Origin: Bryum argenteum
Taxonomy: Eukaryota; Streptophyta; Bryopsida; Bryales; Bryaceae
Direction of reading: 5' to 3'
Assembly (NCBI GenBank): GCA_037043015.1
Contig: CM073324.1
Coordinates: 15,769,013 to 15,833,012, forward strand
Length of the DNA stretch: 64,000 nucleotides
Part shown: positions 30,287 to 40,240 of the stretch, in pieces
Layout: the number at the start of each line of letters is the position of its first letter
Position numbering within the stretch: the first letter of the stretch is position 1
Made by a program: the position numbers and the translations under genes
The notes under the pieces: model-generated
What the model saw: only the letters and a program-made list of their open reading frames with translations
Told to the model about the DNA's origin: nothing
The model's database searches: none

Positions 30287-31317
30287 ATCATCTCACTTGC
30301 ATCGCATTGCATTCAGTCAACTCAACTCTTGGACAGTATCTCCACTTCTTGGCACTTCTTGGATAATAGAATATCTTTGTGCTCTTTTGTAGAATTTGTA
30401 CATCCGAGAATTATTATTATCTTTCGAGAATTATCCAAGAATTGATGTTCAGAAGTTACCAAGGTTGGTTTGGTGTATATATGAATCCACTTTAGACAGT
30501 TCTATCTCCACGTTTGGAAGTCCAAAAGTGACATATTTGGGTCGGCCACATGATAAATTTTTGCTTCGTGTGAGAGCTTCACGGAGGTAGGTACTTGGTG
30601 GTTTGAGTGGAAAGCACACATGTACAAGTGGCAAGAAGATTGACGGCTAGATTCTCATCCACCGTAGTAAACAATCCACTGATTATTTGATGTGATCTTG
30701 ATTGATGGATGGAACCAACTTCTGGAAGCAAAGCTGAAGCTGAGGAAATCAATATCACCACGTTTTTGTTACTAAAAGTACAAATGTTGGTAAAACATGT
30801 GAGTGGTTTGGAAGATTTGTTACTGGAGTGGCTTCTTGCTGAGTAAAGTGAATGTTGATTCATTACTGCAGTCTCTAGAGCTGCATACTACCAATTATGG
30901 AGATCGTCAGCAATGTGGTCTTGTTCCTGTACAATGGTGTTGGAGCAGGGTAATAAAGTGGGGAGGACGGGTGAAAGTGAAAGTGGAGCGGCGACGTGGC
31001 ATGAAAGCGGCATGAACATCAGCGCACACGTGCAGGTGAAACACCGCTTCGAACGAGCAAAATCGATCATTCATTGAACCATTCCCGCAGACTTTCCACG
31101 GCCACCGCTCGCATCAGGCACCTTTTGCAGCTTTGGCATTTCTGCTGGAATGTGGACCGACTGGACGGAGGCGCACGGCAGGAGTCAGGACGACGCCCTA
31201 TTACCCACACGTGCATATTAGATCCCCTGCCCACTCCCATACCCGTGAATTCTCTAAATCATTGAATCCCGCTCGTGGGTTCCACCGGCCACCCCGGCTG
31301 CGCATGCCCAGGTGCAC
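30287..31317. other. Intergenic, P450 5' flank
   Basis: No gene seen. The last few hundred bases become GC-rich and should hold P450 upstream control sequences. Confidence 0.5.
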
Positions 31318-31324
31318 TATAAAG
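31318..31324 (+). promoter_or_regulatory. TATA box of the P450 gene
   Basis: TATAAAG in the context GCACTATAAAGCCCCGCCC, 111 bp before the first start codon. This would place transcription start near 31350 and give a leader of roughly 85 nt. Confidence 0.6.
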
Positions 31325-31434
31325 CCCCGCCCAGGATCACGATTCCGCAGCCATCCAGCCATTGCCTCCCTTCTAGCTAGCGCTCGTGGCTCCTCCTTTC
31401 CTGCTGACCCACCTTTTCGATCAATCGGCCTGGC

Positions 31435-32475
31435 ATGGTAAGTACGTACTCTGATCGATCTGATCGATCGTGAGGCTGCAGTTGCTAGAGAGAGAGTTTT
31501 CAGTACTGAACGTGGGCATTGCGAGCACTGATTGGGAGTTTGGTTTGGGTGGGCATGCAGATGGGGATGGAGCTCGAGTTTCGGTCCGTGCTGGTGTCGC
31601 TGGTGGTGCTGCTGCTGGTGGCTGCGCGGTGGAGGAGTAGGAACAAGACGCCGCCGGGGCCGTTTGCGTGGCCGATAGTGGGGAATCTGTTCTCGCTCGG
31701 CACGTTACCATACAAGACGTTGCGGTCATTTCATGCGCCGCTCGTGTTTCTGCGCATGGGTTCGGTCCCCTGCATTGTGGTGAACACAGCCGCTATGGCG
31801 AAGGAGGTCGTGACGCACCACGACCTGAGCTTCGCGCACCGTCCCGTGAAGCTCTTCAGCGGCATCCTGCTCCACTCGAAGGACATAATCACAACTTCCT
31901 ACGGCCCCGCGTGGCGTCACCTTCGGATGATCTGCACCTCCCAGTTCTTCACGAAAAAGCGGCTCGCGTCGTACGAGTCCGGGCGCGCCGAGGAGGTTCA
32001 CATGCTCGTAAAAGCCCTCCGAAGTCGAGAGCTCGTGAATCTCCCGTTCCATCTCCGGAACCTGACCACGAATGTGATCTCACGCATGGTGTTCAACAAG
32101 CGATTGTTGGTCGAAGGCGATGATGAGGATGCCAAGCGGTACCAGGAGATTCTGAATACTCACTTCCAGAGTTACGCCATCTTCGTAATCAGTGATTACT
32201 TCCCCAGTCTGGGTTTCCTCACCACTTGGCAGGGCACCCGCGAGAAGATGCAGCGGATCGCGGATCGGATCCATGAGAAGGTCGATGAGATTGTTGATCT
32301 CAGAGGACGCGAGGCAAGGAGGAGGCTCATGACGCCCGAGCAAGAAGCTACTCGCGACAAGGACTTCGTTGATCTGCTGCTGGAAACGCCCGCTCACGAC
32401 GGAAATGGCACCTTAGACCACGAAACTGTCCGCAATGTCGTGCTGGTGAGGATTCTCAATACAACCTCTATTATT

Positions 32476-32515
<40 letters not shown>

Positions 32516-33505
32516 CCATCCGTTTTTCACTGCAATTGAGCTGTTACTTTTCTTCGAAGGTTCATTAACATTCTCCAGGCTGCAGCTTTTGCTCTTGGAG
32601 CATCCCCTATCATCAATTCATCATCTGTTCTGGAATCTTCAACATCATCTGTTCTTCAACATCATCTGTTCTGGTTCCGTTCTCTGTAGACTTCTGATCC
32701 AGCATCTCTAACATTCCTTATTGGGCTGCAGATTCAAGAGATGAATAAGTAAACTATCTTCGAAAAATTCTTAACATTCTCTTGGCTGCAGCTTTCGCTC
32801 TTGGATATCTCAATACAAACTCTATCAGTGGACTCACTATCTTTGAAGGTTCATCAACATCAGCTAAGCAATTGGGTATGTTGTTTGCAGGATATGTTGT
32901 TCGCGGGCGCAGAGACGCAGTCCACGACGGTAGAGTGGGCGATGGCGTATCTGCTACGGAACCCGGAGGTGATGCAACGGGCGCAAGCGGAGCTCGATAG
33001 CGTGATCGGCACAGACAGAGTAGTCTGCGAGTCAGACTTGGAGAATCTGCCATACCTAGATGCAGTAGTAAAAGAGGTGCTGCGAGTGCAACCGAGCGCG
33101 CCGATCGCCGTCAACCATGAGTCACGCGAGCCGACGTGCGTGTCGGGGTATCATCTCCCGGCCTACACGCGCTTGATCTTCAACATCCACGCCATCCACC
33201 GCGACCCCGCGGTCTTCGATCACCCTGAGGAGTTCAACCCCGAGCGGTTCCTTCTCAAGGATGGAGCGCACACCCATTTGATGGCGTTCGGTGCTGGACG
33301 TCGAATCTGCCCTGGCTTGCCCCTTGCCAGTATCAATTTGTGCCATGTCCTTGCACACCTGTTGCACTGCTTTGACTGGCGCTTGCCTGGTGATGAGAAT
33401 CCTCTTAAGTTGGATATGACTGAGCGGTTCGATGGCATCACCGCTCCTAAATTGCATCCGCTCATCGCTGTTGCGATCCCCAAAAAACCAGCATCCCTCT
33501 ACTGA
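31435..33505 (+). CDS. Cytochrome P450, A-type (CYP71 clan)
   Basis: Membrane-anchored haem monooxygenase of the ER; substrate unknown. Exons 31435-31437 (ATG only), 31561-32445 and 32891-33505 give 500 residues. The first intron follows the start codon directly (ATG|GTAAGT ... GCAG|ATGGGG), and splicing keeps frame; translation from ATG 31561 would work equally well. Seen: hydrophobic N-terminal anchor, PPGP hinge, I-helix AGAETQ (301-306), ExxR as EVLR (358-361), PERF (413-416) and haem loop FGAGRRICPG with Cys436. The main intron lies at the usual A-type phase-0 site just before the I-helix (DMLFAG). GC-rich coding sequence. The intron carries an (ATC)n microsatellite and a duplicated block. 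No break seen. I cannot place the family number by eye. Confidence 0.93.
32472..32515 (+). repeat. (ATC)n microsatellite in P450 intron 2
   Basis: Roughly fourteen ATC units just after the donor. An open frame reading through it gives a poly-Ile run, which is intronic and not protein. Confidence 0.9.
32555..32810 (+). repeat. Duplicated block within P450 intron 2
   Basis: TTCGAAGGTTCATTAACATT followed by GGCTGCAGCTTTTGCTCTTGGA (about 32555-32605) recurs in altered form about 200 bp later (32759-32807), and a TCTCAATACAA-CTCTAT block is also repeated. An ATCATCTGTTCT motif is tandemly repeated in between. Confidence 0.6.
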
Positions 33506-34044
33506 TCACATAGCTCCAGACTAAATCTTCGTTTCGATCTGAGCGCTGATCGATGTAAGTGAGGTGTTTTATCTTTCCTGGATAGCGGTTCACGACCTCC
33601 CACTTAGGAGTAGTCCTTACATATCCTGTTGCGAGTTGTCAGCGTGTGACAAATTGTATATAACCGCTGTTTGATTGGAAAATGAAGTTGCTTCCTGTGA
33701 TTTAGAGCTTCCCAAAATATATGCTTCAAGCCATTGTTCATCTCAGAGTTGGTTTTAACATGCAAGAAAGAACGAACACGAGGTGATGAATATTTTCAGA
33801 ATCTTTTGAATTGTACATCTTTGAAGTTTACTAAGCTATAATTCTCTACGGTGATACATCCATTTGTGGATGAGATGAAAGAACCTGAACTAAGAATCAT
33901 TGTCATTGTTTAGGGTCGGCTGGTCACTGCTGTGCAAGAGAGAATACAGAATGATAAGGAATTTCAGGATGAGTGAATGGTACATCTTCATTGGAATCTA
34001 AGCTATTTTTTGCTGCGTAGCGGTGATTGATCCATTTGAGGAAT
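33506..34044. other. Convergent intergenic region, P450 / exonuclease
   Basis: About 540 bp between two 3' ends. Probably both 3' UTRs. Nothing else seen. Confidence 0.5.
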
Positions 34045-35909
34045 TTACTCGCTGTCATTGCTAAGTGTCGGCTGATAGAGTTTCTGATGAATGGCATAAG
34101 AAACCCATGCATCTAAACTAGCGTACTCGACTTGCACTTTGTCCAAAACAGGCTTCGCCCAGTTGCTCATCGTAACGCGCTTGGGCTTCGCCATGTCGTA
34201 GTCCATCACAACCTTCGCGAGAGCTTTTAACCCCGTGTACTGCAATTCGGGCCGGCCTAGCATGGTTGCAGCTAATGTCGTGAGATCCACCGTTCCGTTG
34301 CACTCGAGTCCCCAATCTCGTTTCAGTTTCACTGCGTCTCCTTTGATTCCCACACCTGGAAACTTGATTTCTGGATCCTTCAAAAAGTTCACTAAGCCCC
34401 TTGGAATCGCATCCAGGTAGAGCATCTGCACTATGAGACACTCGCTCTCCCCGCATATCTGCACAACCAAGCATGCTATGATTCAGTAAGCCATCTCTTC
34501 ATGCTCCTTTTAACTGATAATGTTGATTGTATATCAATGAACTTCTCATCTCAAGCTTGAGTAGTGATGAATTGCCATACCTGCAGAAGGGCGACTTTGT
34601 GCTCGGTGCCTTTCTTATAACTCGGTCTCCACTCGGCATCCAAGCCGAAAACGGTTCCCTTCTGACGATTCAACCACTCTTGAGCAACAGCTCCTTCCTT
34701 TGTATTTGTCACGACGATTATCTTTCCCGCGACTTTGATCTCTGTAACGACAGTGCTATTCGGGTACCTAGGTTGGGCACTGTTGACTGATTGATCAGCA
34801 TCAGAATGCCTTACATGTTTAGGATTCACGAGAACTGCCCTGTTGCAAACGTACCGCCATACTCTGCTGTGCGCGTCACTTGTTTCTGCTGCTGCTGCAG
34901 CTACCGAGGACGATTTTCTTTTCTTCAGCGGTTGCTCCTCCTCAACCAGCTTCCGCTTCCTTTTGTTTTGCTTCACACACCCAAAGGTTTCCACATCGTT
35001 GCCTGCTGCATATTCACGCATATTCTTCTGTTGAGACACCTCTGTGAGCGTTCCTGCAGTTTGAACTCTCAATGCAGAACTACTCAAGTCCACAGCATCT
35101 CGAACTATCTGCAGAGCACGCGCCAAGTTCTCATTAGCTACTATTGCCATGACAGATTTACCCCATTGAATCCTTAAACCCTGAACCCTGATAAGTCAAG
35201 TAAATTCAAAGCCCTTCTTCCATCAGCTCCGCGTCAAAATCAGGTGGCTCTACATTTACTTCTCAAGTTCTAAGTAATAACATACCCTAGAAGCACGAGA
35301 GAAAACTGAAGGACCTGGTGCTGGATTTAGACGAATTTTGAAAAGAAATTCAAAGTCAAGACCTAAATAAATCGATGCACACAAGCCAAGTTCTCATTGC
35401 CTTAACAGGCTTAGTCCATTAAATCCTTAGACCTCAAACCCCTGCTATATCGAGTAAATAACGAAACCCTTCGTCCATCAGCTCCGCGTCAAAGTCAGGT
35501 GACTCTAAATCACATCATCACTTTCTAAGTGATAACATTCCTGTATCCAACCGAGAAGACTGAAGGAGCTAGTGCTGAATTTGTATTGAGAGCAATTCAA
35601 AGTCGAAGTGCGAATGGATCAAAGGCATACCCGATCGAGCGGTGCGTCAAAACCTCGTCCGCTCTCCACGTCCGGAGAATTCGACTTCCGGCTCTTCTTC
35701 CGGCTCTTCTTCTTTTTCTTCGACGACTCGCCAGTAATCAAGCTGTGTGCAATGTTTGATTCCACGCTCGTTTCCATCCTCCTGAGACAATCCGTGGTCT
35801 CCACGGCATTGCCACAGTCGGTCTTTCTCGATTTCAAAGCTCCCGGCATCTCTTCAATCACTCGAAAAGAAGACCGGAAGTTTAAATGAGGACTAGAATT
35901 GTGCTCCAC
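34045..35909 (-). CDS. WRN-type DEDDy 3'-5' exonuclease
   Basis: Nuclease of the Werner/RNase D exonuclease family. Exons 35909-35631, 35180-34581 and 34458-34045, all phase 0, give 430 residues. Metal-binding residues of the DEDDy fold: LDAEW (Asp274, Glu276), KGDAVKL (Asp334) and EYASLDAW (Tyr405, Asp409). Basic nuclear-localisation clusters occur in both halves of the N-terminal region (KKKKKSRKKSRK in exon 1; KRKRK and KKRK around residues 165-183), so a nuclear role is likely. No helicase domain, as is usual for plant WRN-exonuclease proteins. A shorter start at ATG 35150 (327 residues) is possible; I prefer 35909 because the donor CGG|GTATGC and acceptor TTCAG|GGT match in phase and the frame is open between. 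A tandem duplication in intron 1 copies the 5' end of exon 2. Confidence 0.87.
35110..35628. repeat. Tandem duplication spanning the exon 2 boundary of the exonuclease gene
   Basis: Copy 1 (about 35110-35378) includes the first 70 bp of exon 2 and its acceptor; copy 2 (about 35380-35628) lies wholly in intron 1. Shared landmarks: CCAAGTTCTCATT, CCATCAGCTCCGCGTCAAA and AATTCAAAGTC. The upstream copy has a decoy acceptor after which a stop follows at once, so it is non-coding. Confidence 0.75.
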
Positions 35910-36194
35910 TCATACTGCTTGCCCCGCAAGGAAGAGATTAAGCACGGCGAACGATTTGCCTTGAAAGTGCTCAGCGGCTGCTTGAGGGCTGCCAAACCCT
36001 AATATATGCTGTGCCCTTGTTCCCGTTATAATGAGTCAGACCCCGACCGGAACTTCCGGTACTTTCTTCTTTTTTAAATATTACAAAATAAAAGTCAAAA
36101 TACTACAAAGAAGACGGTTATTATATGATGTTTATATTATAGTTTTCATTTTTCAATCATAGAAGGTTATACATATACTTAACATAATTTCCGA

Positions 36195-36470
36195 TTTCTG
36201 GCCCGTTCATTTGACGAGAGCTCCCGTCCCGTAATGCCCCCCAAATGCCCGCTCCAGAGAGGGGATTACGGCATAATGCACCTTACAGAAAAAAACCCCG
36301 GCAGCCGAAACGGAGTAGAGTGTTACGCCGCAGGAGCCCCTAACGATCAGGTATTCTGCTAGGGAGATTCCCTTTGCGTCGGGATACCGCCCTCCGCGTC
36401 AGGTATCTCCCCCAGCACAATACCCTCCCGTCGGGGGTTCGTGCTATAGAAACCAATCTCAATTTTACAC
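36195..36470. other. GC-rich island of unknown origin
   Basis: About 275 bp with CpG and C-runs (CCGTAATGCCCCCCAAATGC, CTCCCGTCGGGGGTTCG) in otherwise very AT-rich surroundings. No open frame of note, no RNA gene recognised, no terminal repeats found. Sharp composition edges suggest an inserted fragment. Confidence 0.4.
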
Positions 36471-37554
36471 TTGTCAGATACAAAACCTTATATGTATAAA
36501 ATTATTGTATAGAACCATTTGTAAGCAAGAATTTAACCCAAGATATTTAAAGTATAGAAAAATTATTTAAACCTCTTATAGAGCTTTTTATGAGTTCCAA
36601 ACATGATATTACTTAACTATTAACTTACAAATGATACTAATAATAGAATATTATAGTTTAATTATGGTTATAAAATTATGTTGGGAATAGATTAGTTTTT
36701 AAAGATGATTTATTGTTGACTAAATACTGGCCAAGACAAAAGTTCCACAAACTATATATGGTATAAGTTGAGTGTGTAGATTACCTCACATTCTAAATGT
36801 TATAGGTGCAATTTTAGAGAATGTGAATATGAAATTTTTTTAAATAAGTCATGAGTAATCCCATGGCTTTTTGAAGAAACCAAACATTAAATAAATGAAA
36901 ATTATTAAGAGATTTCTCATAATGTACAAGTACAAAGATTTTTACTCTTGAGATTGAATATAAAATACTATTGAACATGCAAAAATGGAATGAACAAAGT
37001 TTGAAAAGTGGGAATTTGTTTAAAATGGTTTAGTAGGGCAACAATTTAAAAGATTCAGAGGTATTTTCAAAAATACATTGAACAAGGGGGACGCTATCAA
37101 CGAAGTTGATTGCAAGTACTTGTCTTCTGTGTTGGTATATGTAGATTGTACATAACACATTGTATGATACTAAATGTTGAGAATATATTGAATGTAGTAA
37201 TAGTAAATGAACAAGTTGTATACAACAAGCCGTTATATTGTGTATACCGTAGCTTCATTGCAGGTTCGGCACCTTGCTGCCTAATAAATAATTAAAGTTC
37301 AAAAACTAGGTCCGGCACCTTAAAATAGTATTTTGATAATTTTGGCAATTTTCTCCTTTAATTATATAAAATTCAGCTTGCCATTAAGCTCACCTCTCTT
37401 CTATTGATTGACATGGTAGATTTATGTCTTAGAGGTTTACAATGCTCTCTCGTTTATAGAAGAGGAGTAAAGTTGTATCCAACAATGCATGTGGGATATT
37501 TGAACTTTGAGGTGAAGAACCTAGTTTACTTAGTCTTCAATTTTTAAACTCCCA

Positions 37555-37890
37555 TAGCTTTTGCACAAAGTCTTCAAATGACATAAAATTTGTTGGAGGT
37601 GAAAGATTACTTGATTTCTAAGCTTTCCTTGAACCAAAACATTTCCAAAAAATTGATCTTCTATGCACAAATGAGCTCCGAAAAACGGTTCGGAATGCAT
37701 TTTGATACATGGACCATTACACTGCTGTGTTGTTTTGTCCATAACTTTTGCATAAAAACTTTTTTTGACACAAAAGTTGTTGGAGGTGGAAGAAGGCTTG
37801 ATTTCTCAACTTTTGTTAGTTTGACACAATTCCATAAAACTTCATCTCCTATGCGCAATTGGACTCCAAAAATCTGTGTCCAACACATTT
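37555..37890 (+). repeat. Two tandem units, period about 185 bp
   Basis: Unit 1 (TAGCTTTTGCACAAAGTC ... TTGTTGGAGGTG ... CTTGATTTCTAA ... TCTTCTATGCACAA) and unit 2 (TAACTTTTGCATAAAAAC ... TTGTTGGAGGTG ... CTTGATTTCTCAA ... TCTCCTATGCGCAA) align end to end. This type of sequence is often found in non-coding parts of retroelements; no coding remnant is visible. Confidence 0.55.
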
Positions 37891-38601
37891 CAAAAGCCTC
37901 ACCTAAATTCTTGCTACTTCTAACTCGTATTGTTTGTGGACTAATGTAAGTGGGCTTGATTACAAAAAAACATCTTCTCTCATTGAAATTCACAGTAACC
38001 TTCCAACAAAGTTTGAAAACTAGTGTAAAGTAAGAGATATTCACTTTTCGGCAACCTTTGAATTATAATTTATATAATGTTCGGCAAAAGATGCCAATAA
38101 TTACACGAAATTTTAGGCACCTATTTCTAGAATTATTAACTGCGGAATCAGCTATAAAGCTACGGTATTGTGCAAATTGTATAATGAAGTACTTCTATCG
38201 ATACCATATGTGGAAAACCTTATTTTGCAATTCGTTAAATTACATTATATGTAGTAGATTGTAATTTGAATTGTATGTACAAATATGCATATACATACAT
38301 ACATATATTAACACTGTGTAGTGTGATTGTGTGTTGTATGCCGTATATATAGTCAACCAAAATGTCTTCTGGAAGGCCGACCAAGAATGCCTTCATAAGA
38401 AGGTCAATGAACAATGTAATTTCAATAGTCTATTTTTTGTACCACAAAAAGGACTCAAACTCGTTTTACATGTATTAAGAAGATTTTAAAAACTACAAGA
38501 ACTTGTAAAGGAAAAGTTTAGATAAATTTATGGTGAGAGGAGAAGTCATAGAAGATGAGGTTTCACATATAATGTACCATATTTGATGTGCTAGGTCAAC
38601 T

Positions 38602-39537
38602 TTAACCCCTAAACGACCAAGGCCTCCGATTTTGGCTGTTTTGCTATTTCGGGCAGCCGTGATGAAGAGGTTAGGATCAATATTTTTGCCTAAGATTTTT
38701 ATTGGATGTTCCCTATACTACAAGGTATGTGTGGGAAAAAGTGCAAAGTCAAAATCCACTTTTGGATTCTTTAAACGCAAATTTTCGTTTTCGGCTTTGG
38801 GGCGGGCAGAAAAAAACTTTTTTTTTTAAACTTTTTTTTTAGATTTTTTTAAAAATTTCTTTTCTTGACTGATTCCCTACTTAGGTTTCCAAGTGACCCA
38901 AGTCAAAACTTTTACCAATTCTACAAGGGCACCCTTCAAAAATTTACAAGAACTAGATCCAAAGTTTCTGTTATATTACAATTTTTTCTTTCGAAATTTG
39001 CTAAAATGTGAGATTAAGGAATTATTTTTTTTTATTTTTTTTCAAAATTCACAAACTCATGAAGGCACCTACTCACCATTCATTTTTCCCTTAAACCAAA
39101 TACGACAAATGTGGTGCATGTTTTACCGAATCCTTGATTTCTACCTTCTTCTAGTAAATAAATTGCATGAAGGTTCAAAAAGCCAAATGAGTGTCTAAAA
39201 TTTTGCATGGTAATGCTCAACTTAGTTATCTACACGGAAAAAAAATATAAGCAAGATGTTTGAGGTATTAAGCATCCGTTATCATTGCACAAAGTAGACT
39301 ATGTCTGCTGAAAAAAAGTTTGCATCAACTTTGAATGTTGCGATCTTACAAATGGCAAAGATCCAACAGTTGAAATTTTAAACACTATCTCTGATGATAG
39401 TTATCTTTAAGATCCTACGGTTAAAAGTTTCAAAAAATTGTGAAAAAAATTCTCATACACCAAAGTTTACAAGGTGGTATGAAATCGCAGTTTTGGAGTT
39501 TGGAGCTCTCAAAACACCATGGTCGTTTAGGGGTTAA
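38602..39537. mobile_element. Non-autonomous element with piggyBac-like ends
   Basis: Terminal inverted repeats CCCCTAAACGACCAAGG (38606-38622) and its reverse complement at 39517-39533 match at 16 of 17 positions. Both are flanked by TTAA (38602-38605 and 39534-39537), the target duplicated by piggyBac-type transposases, whose ends begin with C-runs. The 928 bp interior is AT-rich with long T-runs and has no transposase, so it would depend on an enzyme made elsewhere. Assignment rests on ends alone. Confidence 0.6.
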
Positions 39538-39838
39538 GGTTTGATAAAAATTATAATGACATTTAATAAAAACATCCATTGACCTATATTCTAAGCTGGC
39601 TCCAATTTTTTTACCTACAATGAATATTGTATTCAAGTTAAAATAATCAAAAATCATGGTAATTTGAATTAAATTACTCCCTCTCCTCTCAATGTTTGAT
39701 TCGTAGGTTTTCTGGGATCTACTTCCAACTCTAGAATTTACAGATCAATATCATGGGACTAAGGCAGTAATTCTTACCGCCCAGTCTCTCGGATTAAAAT
39801 CATTGCCCCCCTTGTCCGTTCAGCCAAGAAAGGCTCAT

Positions 39839-39970
39839 AGATAGATATGAACTCCAGTCCTATTTTATGGAAGGCGTGAATAGAGTGTCTGTTCCTCCTG
39901 ACATTGAGCGAATGCCCACCAGACAAAGGTCCATTGTTACAAGATCATCAAAGACTCATCAAAGGCCAAC
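39839..39970 (-). mobile_element. 5'-truncated SINE copy with 10-bp direct repeats
   Basis: Reverse complement of the SINE tail (ATAGATAGATATGAACTCC, GGCGTGAATAGAGTGTC, CCACCAGACAA). Flanked by AAAGGCTCAT at 39829-39838 and 39971-39980, a likely target-site duplication. The inner-right end contains extra CAT-CAAAG repeats, so its limit is approximate. Confidence 0.65.
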
Positions 39971-40240
39971 AAAGGCTCATCATCTTACGCATGCATAGAT
40001 TTGGTTACGCTAAGAGGATGTGACAACTGAGAGGGTGATATTAAAGAGGGTTAGCTGTTCTGTAGAGAATGGCCATGGCCGAACTGATACAGGCCATGGC
40101 TATGGCAGCCCACCCTTTCAGTCCAGCCCGGTGCTTTTTCTCTCTCGCACTAAATCAATTTCCCTGCTGCTCCGCATCGCCCTAATTCCTTGACCATGTG
40201 ACGCATTGCGCTCCTGCACTACGATTTCCTTCGTGTCAAA

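Larger units (their letters stand above)
35910..38601. other. Intergenic DNA, GC-rich island within AT-rich sequence
   Basis: No gene recognised. Holds the GC-rich island at 36195-36470 and a tandem repeat at 37555-37890; the rest is AT-rich. Confidence 0.5.

Noticed and set aside
31519-31560. Upstream ATG (31519) as the P450 start
   Set aside because: It lies in the leader intron that ends at the GCAG before 31561; the extra residues are not P450-like.
32461-32568. Poly-isoleucine extension of the P450 frame
   Set aside because: It is read-through into intron 2 across an (ATC)n microsatellite; the conserved junction falls at 32445/32891.
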